A DNA stretch of 10,654 bases from Pseudomonadota bacterium (GTDB taxonomy: Bacteria; Pseudomonadota; Gammaproteobacteria; Burkholderiales; Burkholderiaceae_B): contig JAFAGQ010000218.1 of assembly GCA_023422555.1 (NCBI GenBank), positions 1-10,654 on the forward strand, read 5' to 3'. The translations under genes and the position numbers were made by a program. This document shows, one piece after another, positions 1-5,306 of the stretch. Within the stretch, counting starts at the first letter, position 1. Each line of letters opens with the position of its first letter. A model generated the notes under the pieces. The model was not told the DNA's origin and did no database searches. It saw only the letters and a program-made list of their open reading frames with translations.

Positions 1-33
1 TAGTTCAAATTTGTATGCTTGGAGTCGCTTCAT
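1..33 (-). CDS. TnpB-like IS200/IS605 (IS1341) protein, N-terminal fragment
   Basis: An ATG on the minus strand at 33-31 opens a frame that runs off the left edge and reads MKRLQAYKFEL. From memory this matches the conserved start of many IS200/IS605 OrfB (TnpB) proteins, which typically begin MKRLQA(F/Y)KFEL; TnpB proteins are RNA-guided nucleases carried by these elements. Only 11 residues are visible, so neither the RuvC nor the zinc-finger region can be checked. No Shine-Dalgarno sequence precedes the ATG, and the predicted -10 element lies about 10 bases upstream, so the message would be nearly leaderless. The hairpins at 87-103 and 115-134 support an element end. A chance match of a short frame cannot be excluded. 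Confidence 0.6.
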   Translation of the reverse strand, partial: MKRLQAYKFEL

Positions 34-80
34 ATATACTGTATTTATATCCAGTTTCAAGTGTAAAAGCAAGCCATACG
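32..80 (-). promoter_or_regulatory. Promoter of the tnpB-like gene with a LexA (SOS) box
   Basis: On the minus strand TATAAA at 49-44 can serve as a -10, with TTGCTT about 17 bases upstream as a weak -35. Directly over this -10 is a LexA-type site, CTGT at 39-42, eight A/T bases, then CCAG at 51-54. Counting the flanks, it is close to the consensus TACTG-TATATATATACAGTA, with one mismatch in the CTGT-N8-ACAG core. LexA bound here would block the -10. TTGAAA (60-55) followed by ATATAT at 17 bases is a second possible pair, but its start point would fall inside the coding sequence. Confidence 0.5.
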
Positions 81-86
81 GATATA

Positions 87-103
87 GAAATGCTGCGCAT
101 TTC
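87..103. repeat. Perfect 7-bp inverted repeat, candidate IS200/IS605 end hairpin
   Basis: GAAATGC (87-93) and GCATTTC (97-103) are perfect complements separated by three bases, giving a tight hairpin about 55 bp upstream of the tnpB-like start. IS200/IS605 elements have no terminal inverted repeats but carry subterminal hairpins recognised as single strands by the TnpA transposase. The position fits the left end of such an element. The exact element boundary cannot be set from one copy. Confidence 0.5.
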
Positions 104-114
104 GCGTCTTACAT

Positions 115-134
115 CCCCGCCCTGAACGACGGGG
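115..134 (-). repeat. GC-rich hairpin typical of IS200/IS605 ends
   Basis: Read on the minus strand, CCCCGTC and GGCGGGG form a 7-bp stem (one G-T wobble) around the six-base loop GTTCAG. On the plus strand the wobble becomes a C-A mismatch, so the structure favours the minus strand, the direction of the tnpB-like gene. C/G-rich hairpins of this shape are common at ends of IS1341-type elements. A 37-codon minus-strand frame (222-109) ends through this hairpin with RRKPPSFRAGM, which resembles TnpB C-terminal tails. The hairpin may therefore be the right end of an older, decayed element. Confidence 0.5.
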
Positions 135-244
135 GCTTTCGACGCAGTTGATAAAGTTGATCCTCAGGCAGCGTCACGGTGGTAGCGGTCACAATGGCAG
201 TGCCTTGCACAGCATTCTTCATATTTACTTAAAGCTGCGTAATT

Positions 245-271
245 GCTTAAAGTGTCAAATGCACCTTAAGC
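245..271 (-). terminator. Possible tetR 3' hairpin (no U-tract)
   Basis: The stem is formed by 245-254 and 262-271 with a seven-base loop; on the minus strand all ten pairs form if one G-U is allowed. It is the first strong hairpin downstream of the tetR stop at 323. No run of T follows on the minus strand (the next bases are AATTACG), so this is not a classical intrinsic terminator. Confidence 0.3.
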
Positions 272-322
272 GCGCATTGCAGCTGGTGCACCCACGTAAA
301 AACAGGCCGCGCAATCCTCAGA

Positions 323-922
323 TTATTTGCGCAGTCCTTTTAGCGCAATATCGTTGAACGCATCAATGGCCTGGCCCAGTTCATCAGCGCGGGTGGGATT
401 GATCCAGATATAGCTGTAATAGTACATACCCAATACCGCCTTCAGCCGCACACGTGAATAAGGCTGCAGAATACCCGCGGCAGCACCGCGCTCAATGGTT
501 TCTTTCCACAGCGATTCGTACTTTCGATGCAGATTCAGTACTTTCAGGCGGCGTTCGCTGCTCAGACTCTGTATTTCGCGAAAGCATACCGTCAGTTCAG
601 GAAGATTGGCGGCAATGGTCTCAAGCAGATCCCGTCCGAGCCTTTGCAGACAATCCTGAGGCGACGGCTCTTCCTTCATTACCTGTTTTGCCTTCTGTAC
701 AAGCTCAGTCATATATCTGGTACAGATGTCATCGAGCACATCATCTTTACTTCGAAAATGATGGTAGAAGGCGCCGCGACTCAGGTTCAGGTTTTCGCAC
801 AACGCCTGCATTCCCACTGCATGAAATCCCTGAGTGGCAAAAAGCTGCGCTGCCGCTTTCAGGATTCGTTGTCGCGTATTTTGTTCAGAAACTTCCAGAC
901 GGTGGGAGTCGGGTGCATTCAT
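323..922 (-). CDS. TetR/AcrR-family transcriptional regulator
   Basis: A one-component repressor of the TetR type, 199 residues from the ATG at 922. Residues 15-62 form the N-terminal DNA-binding domain: NTRQRILKAAAQLF (helix 1), then GMQALCENLNLSRGAFYHHF, which is the canonical TetR helix-turn-helix with the G-x-(F/L)-Y-x-H-F turn. The rest is the variable all-helical ligand-binding and dimerisation domain, which does not reveal the effector. A TTG at 943 would add seven residues; I prefer the ATG because neither start has a good ribosome site and family members usually have a short tail before helix 1. The gene is divergent from the soxC-like gene, and a near-perfect palindrome lies at the predicted soxC start point. 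By the usual TetR logic it should repress that operon and possibly itself. The inducer is unknown; a sulfur compound or its degradation intermediate would be logical. Confidence 0.93.
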   Translation of the reverse strand: MNAPDSHRLEVSEQNTRQRILKAAAQLFATQGFHAVGMQALCENLNLSRGAFYHHFRSKDDVLDDICTRYMTELVQKAKQVMKEEPSPQDCLQRLGRDLLETIAANLPELTVCFREIQSLSSERRLKVLNLHRKYESLWKETIERGAAAGILQPYSRVRLKAVLGMYYYSYIWINPTRADELGQAIDAFNDIALKGLRK

Positions 923-981
923 CGGAGGGTGCGTGGGGCGCAAATGCTGACGGAAGCGGCAATTTTAACACCATCGGACGC

Positions 982-1010
982 TTGAAAAAAAACCTTAATA
1001 CCATTAAGAT
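982..1010 (+). promoter_or_regulatory. Sigma70-type promoter of the soxC-like operon
   Basis: TTGAAA (982-987) and TAAGAT (1005-1010) are separated by 17 bases, predicting transcription from about 1017 and a leader of roughly 90 bases. The -10 lies within an inverted repeat ACCAT-N4-ATGGT (1000-1013), a possible second regulator site. The start point falls at the left edge of the 24-bp palindrome at 1016-1039. Confidence 0.55.
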
Positions 1011-1015
1011 GGTCA

Positions 1016-1039
1016 AAAACCGATCGATCGGTCGGTTTT
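1016..1039. promoter_or_regulatory. 24-bp palindromic operator, likely for the TetR regulator
   Basis: The arms AAAACCGA (1016-1023) and TCGGTTTT (1032-1039) are perfect complements, and the whole 24-bp site matches its own reverse complement at 22 positions. ACCGA...TCGGT half-sites are a familiar form of TetR-family operator. The site begins at the predicted start of transcription of the soxC-like gene, so binding would block the promoter. GATCGATC at 1022-1029 recurs at 1045-1052 and may be a weaker second site. Confidence 0.65.
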
Positions 1040-1104
1040 GGGCGGATCGATCAGATGGTTTATCTGTGCATGAATTGATCATAATAACGATGACGGAGAC
1101 AACA

Positions 1105-2424
1105 ATGAACGACCTTGAGACAGCGACACGAGAAACTGCAGCAACATCATTGAACCCACAGAAAAGCCTGGATCCCAGATCAAGTCGACGCAATTTTCTG
1201 TTGCGTAGCGGTGCCGCAGTGACCGCTGCGGTTGTCGTGAATAAAGAGAGTTTCGCCGAAACAGCAACGCCTGAGGCGGCAATTGAATCGCCGCCTGGCG
1301 TTGCTAAATGGACGCGTACCCTGGGCAGTCCGACAGCCAGTCCTTATGGCAAGCCCTCGTCCTTCGAGAAAGAGGCGATTCGACGCTTGTATCCCGGACT
1401 CAAAGAGCCCATGTCAGCCTACAGTACGTCGCCCCTGCAGGAACTGGATGGGGCAATTACGCCCAATGGTTTGTTTTACGAGCGACATCATGCGGGCGTA
1501 CCGCAGATAGATCCGGCGGAGCATCGTCTCATGCTGCACGGTCTGGTCGAACGCCCCTTGGTCTTCACCATGGATGAACTACGGCAATTTCCCTGTGTAT
1601 CGCCCATTCACTTTCTGGAGTGCTCCGGTAATCCGTCCTTTGTGCCCCCTTACGGCAAGACAGCGGCAGAAGTGGCCGGTCTGGTCAGCTGTGCGCAATG
1701 GACTGGTGTGCCACTCAAAACTCTACTGGAACATGTCGGTCTCAAAAAAGAGGCGAAGTGGATTGTTGCAGAAGGCGCCGATGGTGCGGCAATGACGCGC
1801 AGTATTCCCATAGAGAAATGTCTTGATGATGTTTTGATTGCCTATAGCCAGAACGGCGAGCGTCTCAGGCCGGAGCAGGGTTACCCGATCAGACTGTTTG
1901 TGCCGGGCTTCGAAGGCAATATGAGCATCAAGTGGCTGCGCCGCCTGCATGTGACCGATGAGCCAGGATACACCAGGGAAGAAACCGGTAAGTATACCGA
2001 CCTGATGGCTGACGGTCGCGCGCGTAAATTTTCATTTGTGATGGAGTGCAAGTCCATTATTACTCAGCCTTCCGGAACCCAGAAACTCACACGCAAGGGG
2101 ACGCATGAAATTCGCGGTATTGCCTGGAGCGGACATGGCAAGATCACAGCTGTGGATATTTCAACTGACGGTGGCAATACGTGGCAACCTGCCACGCTGC
2201 AGGCACCTGTCATGAGCAAGGCGCTGACGGCATTCCGCTTTCTATTTGACTGGAACGGCGAGGAACAGATTATTATGAGTCGTGCGGTCGATGAAACCGG
2301 TTATGTACAGCCTACGCTCGAACAGCTCATCGAGGCGCGAGGAAAAGTTTCCTTCTATCACAACAACGCGATTCAGCCGTGGAAAATCGCTGCTACCGGA
2401 GGGGTCACCAATGGACGCGTTTAA
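1105..2424 (+). CDS. soxC: SoxC-like molybdopterin sulfite/sulfane dehydrogenase, Tat-exported
   Basis: The molybdenum subunit of a periplasmic SoxCD-type dehydrogenase, 439 residues, the normal size for SoxC. Such enzymes oxidise sulfite, or protein-bound sulfane sulfur in the full Sox system, and pass electrons to a cytochrome c. The start at 1105 has GGAG six bases upstream; an ATG at 1090 lacks a comparable site. A twin-arginine signal is clear (SSRRNFLLRSG, Arg28-Arg29), followed by an Ala/Val-rich stretch and likely cleavage near residue 51, so it is exported folded with cofactor. The oxidoreductase domain spans about 110-300 and contains HFLECSGNP, where Cys173 is the expected molybdenum ligand. 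The C-terminal Mo-co dimerisation domain runs from about 311 to 430 and includes GIAWSGHGKITAVDISTDGG. The soxD-like gene overlaps its end by 14 bases. Sulfite dehydrogenase activity is more likely than sulfane oxidation because soxXYZAB are absent here; SorA-type enzymes are the main alternative. Confidence 0.9.
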   Translation: MNDLETATRETAATSLNPQKSLDPRSSRRNFLLRSGAAVTAAVVVNKESFAETATPEAAIESPPGVAKWTRTLGSPTASPYGKPSSFEKEAIRRLYPGLKEPMSAYSTSPLQELDGAITPNGLFYERHHAGVPQIDPAEHRLMLHGLVERPLVFTMDELRQFPCVSPIHFLECSGNPSFVPPYGKTAAEVAGLVSCAQWTGVPLKTLLEHVGLKKEAKWIVAEGADGAAMTRSIPIEKCLDDVLIAYSQNGERLRPEQGYPIRLFVPGFEGNMSIKWLRRLHVTDEPGYTREETGKYTDLMADGRARKFSFVMECKSIITQPSGTQKLTRKGTHEIRGIAWSGHGKITAVDISTDGGNTWQPATLQAPVMSKALTAFRFLFDWNGEEQIIMSRAVDETGYVQPTLEQLIEARGKVSFYHNNAIQPWKIAATGGVTNGRV

Positions 2425-3001
2425 ATTGCTTCTCACAGGTGCATCGCTGGCGCTGATGTCATCTGTCGCCCTGGCTAACACAGCGCATGATTTCAAGGGA
2501 CTGGGGGCGCCGGCCACCCATGAACAGATCGCCGGCTGGAATATCGATGTCTTTCCGGATGGAACGGGGCTGCCTCCCGGAGAGGGGACAGTGGTCATGG
2601 GAGAGAAGCTGTACAAAACCCAGTGTATTGGCTGTCATGGTGTAAATCTGGAAGGTGGCATGGGTCCCAAACTGATGGGAGGTCAGGGCAGTCTTGCAAC
2701 CGATACGCCCGTCAAAACCATTGGCAGTTACTGGCCGTATGCGACGACTGTCTTTGATTATGTACGACGAGCCATGCCGTTCCAGAGTCCGCAATCACTG
2801 ACCAATGACGAGGTTTACGGAGTCACCGCGTTCCTGCTGAACAAAAATGGCATTCTGCCCGCTGATGCGAAGCTGGACGCCAAATCACTTGCCGCCGTCA
2901 GGATGCCTAATCGGGATAATTTCTATGTGGACAATCGGCCGGATACGAAGAATGTCCGATGCATGACCGATTGCCTGAAAAAGTCTGGCGCCAATCCTTG
3001 A
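2411..3001 (+). CDS. soxD: SoxD-like mono-haem cytochrome c, electron acceptor of the SoxC partner
   Basis: A periplasmic c-type cytochrome of 196 residues that would receive electrons from the molybdenum subunit and pass them to the respiratory chain. The start at 2411 is set by GGAGGGG at 2398-2404 and overlaps the soxC-like gene by 14 bases, so translation is coupled. A Sec signal peptide ends near residue 22 (SSVALA|NTAHDF). The SoxD landmark GWNIDVFPDGTGLPPG is followed by one haem site, CIGCH (Cys72, Cys75, His76). The likely distal ligand is Met122 in RRAMPF, after the SoxD-typical GSYWPYATTVFDYV. A conserved CMTDC motif sits near the C-terminus. Paracoccus SoxD is a larger di-haem protein; this one keeps only the first haem domain, as many stand-alone SoxCD-type pairs do. 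No truncation is evident. Confidence 0.9.
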   Translation: MDAFKLLLTGASLALMSSVALANTAHDFKGLGAPATHEQIAGWNIDVFPDGTGLPPGEGTVVMGEKLYKTQCIGCHGVNLEGGMGPKLMGGQGSLATDTPVKTIGSYWPYATTVFDYVRRAMPFQSPQSLTNDEVYGVTAFLLNKNGILPADAKLDAKSLAAVRMPNRDNFYVDNRPDTKNVRCMTDCLKKSGANP

Positions 3002-3028
3002 TTGTTTTATTACAGATGTCTTGAATGA

Positions 3029-3056
3029 GGCCACGCGCTTTTCTGTGCGCCTTTTT
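3029..3056 (+). terminator. Probable intrinsic terminator of the soxCD-like operon
   Basis: CGCGC (3035-3039) can pair with GTGCG (3045-3049) around a six-base loop, with a further GG/CC pairing past a bulge, followed by TTTTT at 3052-3056. It begins 28 bases after the soxD-like stop and lies just before the end of the convergent xre gene. The stem is imperfect (one G-T pair and a bulge), so efficiency is uncertain. Confidence 0.55.
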
Positions 3057-3064
3057 CAGGTCTT

Positions 3065-3628
3065 CTATGACACATTGAGCAGCACAACCGCATAGGTGCA
3101 TGGACGGTCGGTTTCGTTTCTGAAAATGCAGTCCATAGGCGGGCCCAGCTCAAGACAGTCGCCTTCCTTCATTTCATGACGAACCTGGCCTTCAACGAAT
3201 ACCAGCTCGCCATCCAGAACCCAGATCAGCTGACGCAAAAAGGCATAGGCGGACGCTGGCATGGAAACGTCTTTGCCGGCAGGCAGCGTAATGTGCACCA
3301 CATCTAACGGAATATCTGATCGGGGCGATACGTGGCGTCGTATGTATCCCGTTGCCGGATCAGTCCAGACGGGCTGCTCGGATTTTCTCAGAAGGCGCCC
3401 CTGACTGATCTCTGCGCGCGCCATCAGCGTTGACATGCTAAGTCCAAACGCACCCGACAGCTTCCCCAGAAGATTAGCCGTGGGACTGCTATCACCTCGC
3501 TCTACCTTATGAATCATTGCTCGAGAAACGGAAGCCCGTGTTGCCAGTTCCGATAGCGACCAGCCGCGGCTCTCTCTTTCAGTGCGGATACGAGCGCCTA
3601 TTCTTTTGTCCAGATCTTGATTTATCAT
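3065..3628 (-). CDS. XRE-family regulator with C-terminal cupin domain
   Basis: A 187-residue regulator of the XRE-cupin type. Residues 8-62 form the helix-turn-helix domain (RIRTERESRGWSLSELATRASVSR...KVERGDSSPT is split across the usual five helices). Residues about 105-185 form a small cupin barrel that should sense a metabolite (PAGKDVSMPA, VLDGELVFVEG, EGDCLELGP). Relatives include E. coli SutR, tied to sulfur utilisation, and PuuR; this protein cannot be assigned to either. The ATG at 3628 has no Shine-Dalgarno sequence. TTGCCG (3663-3658) and TATAGT (3640-3635), 17 bases apart on the minus strand, put the start of transcription at about the ATG itself, so the message is probably leaderless. 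A perfect 12-bp palindrome covers that -10, which suggests autoregulation. It lies downstream of the isochorismatase-like gene on the same strand and converges on the soxD-like gene. Confidence 0.93.
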   Translation of the reverse strand: MINQDLDKRIGARIRTERESRGWSLSELATRASVSRAMIHKVERGDSSPTANLLGKLSGAFGLSMSTLMARAEISQGRLLRKSEQPVWTDPATGYIRRHVSPRSDIPLDVVHITLPAGKDVSMPASAYAFLRQLIWVLDGELVFVEGQVRHEMKEGDCLELGPPMDCIFRNETDRPCTYAVVLLNVS

Positions 3629-3632
3629 CGTG

Positions 3633-3663
3633 CCACTATAGTGGACATCCGCGATTTCGGCAA
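3633..3663 (-). promoter_or_regulatory. Promoter of xre with embedded 12-bp palindrome
   Basis: On the minus strand TTGCCG (3663-3658) and TATAGT (3640-3635) are spaced by 17 bases. The -10 lies inside the perfect palindrome CCACTATAGTGG (3633-3644), which ends four bases before the ATG at 3628. Binding of the XRE protein here would shut its own promoter. Confidence 0.6.
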
Positions 3664-3664
3664 T

Positions 3665-3688
3665 GGGCAACCGATGGAAGCGTTGCCC
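3665..3688. repeat. 7-bp inverted repeat between the isochorismatase-like gene and xre
   Basis: GGGCAAC (3665-3671) and GTTGCCC (3682-3688) are perfect complements around a ten-base spacer. The hairpin begins 19 bases past the isochorismatase-like stop and ends next to the -35 of the xre promoter. It could weaken readthrough or protect a 3' end, but no T-run follows it on the minus strand. Confidence 0.45.
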
Positions 3689-3706
3689 GGAATGATCAGA
3701 TCACAT

Positions 3707-4498
3707 TCAAGCTCGCTGATTCAGCAATTTGACGAAATCGCTGGAGGATATGACAGGCGCGAAGAAATTGTTGATACGCTCCATTGCAGCCCGCTCCTGT
3801 TCCGGCTTCTGGCATCCGCAGGCATCTCCAATGACAATAGGAAGATAGCCGAAGTCGCGGGCTAGCCTTGCGTTTCCTTCTATGCACCAGTCCAGATGGA
3901 TGCCAGTGAGGACGATCACCTGGACTCTCTTGCGTGCCAGCTCGAGTGGCATGTCCGTTCCAATGAAAGCCGTCTGCAGCGCGCGCTCATTGAACTCATT
4001 GTCGCCAGGACGAACCAGGGCACGCAGTTCATCTACCAATTCGTTGTCCCACGCCTGCTTGTCGCGACTCCAGTTCAATCCCTTAGTCCAATTGGCGAAC
4101 TGAACACGATCGAAATCGTTTTTCGGATAACTATCCCGGAAGACTTCGTAGCCGATCCAGTTAAAGGACACAAAGTTTCTGGCTTTACGCGCTGCCTGAA
4201 CAACCTTGACGGTTGCCTCCAGACTGCCGCGCTGACGGTGGTTTTCCCCGGACTGAACACCGCCGGCGTCATAGCATGAACGATTCTGGCTCACAGAGCA
4301 GTAGGCTGCGGGTCTGGACAATATCTCCGCCAGATCCAGTTCCTTCCACTGGGGGGCCAATTCCGGGATAGCATGAATCCCGCCTTTCTCTCTGTTATCT
4401 TCCGGGCCAGCGGCCTGAGCTCGCGCACCAATTAGGGTCGCAGCTATCCCTGCCGCGCTGGCCAGTGCACCACGTCGGGTCATCATCATACGTTCCAT
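3707..4498 (-). CDS. Tat-exported isochorismatase-family (cysteine hydrolase fold) protein
   Basis: A 263-residue protein of the isochorismatase-like hydrolase superfamily, which cleaves amide, ureido or vinyl-ether bonds in small molecules. The start at 4498 has AAGGA about ten bases upstream. Residues 1-30 form a signal with a twin arginine (MTRRGALASAAG, Arg8-Arg9) and AQA|AG cleavage, so it should act in the periplasm; most family members are cytoplasmic. The nucleophile region is intact: VIVLTGIHLDWCIEGNARLARDFGY is the family signature, split here around Cys205. The preceding block TAFIGTDMPLEL also fits the family. The usual N-terminal strand ending in Asp-x-Gln-Asn is replaced by AYCSVSQNRSC, so the catalytic Asp is not where expected, and the usual Lys before the AF.GT block reads as Arg or Asn. 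It may have a changed mechanism or be a non-catalytic member. The gene sits 78 bp upstream of xre and is divergent from the GNAT gene. Confidence 0.85.
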   Translation of the reverse strand: MERMMMTRRGALASAAGIAATLIGARAQAAGPEDNREKGGIHAIPELAPQWKELDLAEILSRPAAYCSVSQNRSCYDAGGVQSGENHRQRGSLEATVKVVQAARKARNFVSFNWIGYEVFRDSYPKNDFDRVQFANWTKGLNWSRDKQAWDNELVDELRALVRPGDNEFNERALQTAFIGTDMPLELARKRVQVIVLTGIHLDWCIEGNARLARDFGYLPIVIGDACGCQKPEQERAAMERINNFFAPVISSSDFVKLLNQRA

Positions 4499-4577
4499 TT
4501 CAATTTTTTCCTTTTTGCATGGTTTATCAGCCCCGGTGTTGTTTGCCGGGTACGGAATCCATAGCAAAAGGTATGCC

Positions 4578-4607
4578 ATTATAGTCTTATGATGTACTAA
4601 TATAGTA
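4578..4607 (-). promoter_or_regulatory. Promoter of the isochorismatase-like gene with TACTA-N3-TAGTA site
   Basis: On the minus strand a perfect -10, TATAAT, lies at 4583-4578. The region where a -35 belongs has no TTGACA-like sequence. It carries instead the inverted repeat TACTA (4595-4599), ATA, TAGTA (4603-4607). The repeat resembles the palindrome in the xre promoter, so it is a candidate site for the XRE protein acting as activator or repressor. The leader would be about 70 bases. Confidence 0.5.
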
Positions 4608-4725
4608 GACTATCAGCATTGAGCGTTTGCGTCTCACCTGTCCTTTCCAGTGGAAGCCCCGCTCGGCAAACCTTGATGGCGCCTATATCGCAAGTGACTG
4701 ACATTGAGTATGATGGGCAGCCAGG

Positions 4726-4740
4726 TTCACTATATTATGA
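4726..4740 (+). promoter_or_regulatory. Candidate -10 and XRE-type site before the GNAT gene
   Basis: TTCACTATATTATGA contains overlapping -10 candidates TATATT (4731-4736) and TATTAT (4733-4738), each one base off the consensus. The outer bases TCA...TGA and central TATA make it a partial inverted repeat, related to the sites at 3633-3644 and 4595-4607. No convincing -35 is present. Transcription would start just before the GGAG ribosome site. Confidence 0.4.
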
Positions 4741-4754
4741 TGAATGGAGTTTTT

Positions 4755-5306
4755 ATGACTGCCGCCGTGCAAGACGATGTGCGCCTGATCGACTGCAATG
4801 AAGCCGACCATGCTATGGCTATTCTGGAAATACTCAACGAGTCGATCGTCAATTCAACGTCGCTTTATGACTATGTGCCGCGGCCGACAACGGCGATGGA
4901 GGGCTGGTTTGCCACAAAACGGGCCAATGGATTTCCTGTGATTGGCGCCGTATCCGACACTGAGCCGGGCAAATTGTTGGGGTTTGCGAGCTGGGGTACA
5001 TTTCGTGCATTTCCGGCATACAAATACACGGTAGAGCATAGTGTCTATGTACACCCGGATTATCGGGGGAAAGGCCTCGCCACCATTTTGATGCAGGAAC
5101 TGATCCGGCGGGCCAGCGAAGCTCAATTGCACGTATTGGTCGGATGCATTGATGCTGCCAATGCAGGCAGTATCAGATTGCACGAAAAACTGGGATTCGT
5201 GCATTCAGGCACGTTTCCTCAGGTCGGGTTCAAATTCGGCCGCTGGCTGGACGCGGCGTTTTATCAACTGAACCTGGAGACACCTTTGCAGCCGGTTGAT
5301 GGCTGA
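4755..5306 (+). CDS. GNAT N-acetyltransferase, phosphinothricin / methionine-sulfone type
   Basis: A cytoplasmic acetyl-CoA-dependent N-acetyltransferase of 183 residues, the typical length for the Pat/MddA group, which acetylates the amino group of phosphinothricin, methionine sulfone or methionine sulfoximine. The start at 4755 has GGAG five bases upstream; an earlier in-frame ATG at 4704 has none. The N-terminal pattern ILNESIVNSTSLYDYVPR corresponds to the substrate-side helix of this group. GNAT motif A is VYVHPDYRGKGLA (about residues 98-109), with the pyrophosphate-binding R-G-K-G-L-A. NAGSIRLHEKLGFVHSGTF is motif B, and the tail GFKFGRWLDAAFYQL is also family-typical. It is divergent from the isochorismatase-like gene, and the shared inverted-repeat motifs suggest joint control by the XRE-cupin protein. 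The true substrate cannot be told from sequence; detoxification of an amino compound is likely. Confidence 0.9.
   Translation: MTAAVQDDVRLIDCNEADHAMAILEILNESIVNSTSLYDYVPRPTTAMEGWFATKRANGFPVIGAVSDTEPGKLLGFASWGTFRAFPAYKYTVEHSVYVHPDYRGKGLATILMQELIRRASEAQLHVLVGCIDAANAGSIRLHEKLGFVHSGTFPQVGFKFGRWLDAAFYQLNLETPLQPVDG

Larger units (their letters stand above)
34..322. other. Intergenic region between the tnpB-like fragment and tetR
   Basis: No convincing full gene lies here. The left part holds the promoter and hairpins listed separately. A minus-strand frame of 37 codons (222-109) has a poor ribosome site and looks like a remnant, not a gene. From 245 to 271 an inverted repeat, GCTTAAAGTG and CACCTTAAGC around a seven-base loop, makes a 10-bp stem with one wobble on the minus strand. 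It lies about 50 bp past the tetR stop and may end or stabilise the tetR message, but no T-run follows. Confidence 0.5.

Noticed and set aside
923..943. TTG start giving tetR seven extra residues
   Set aside because: Rare start codon, no ribosome site, and a proline-rich tail not needed by the fold; the ATG at 922 is preferred, though not proven.
527..985. 152-codon plus-strand frame
   Set aside because: It is the antisense shadow of tetR and shows no domain or ribosome site.
454..1104. Long in-frame extension upstream of the soxC-like gene
   Set aside because: It is antisense to tetR, crosses the promoter and operator, and has no ribosome site; the ATG at 1105 with GGAG and a Tat signal just after it is the true start.
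3896..4279. 127-codon plus-strand frame
   Set aside because: It is antisense to the isochorismatase-like gene, whose family signature fixes the coding strand.
4704..4754. Upstream ATG for the GNAT gene
   Set aside because: The added residues are non-family, lie over the likely promoter, and have no ribosome site; the ATG at 4755 has GGAG five bases away.
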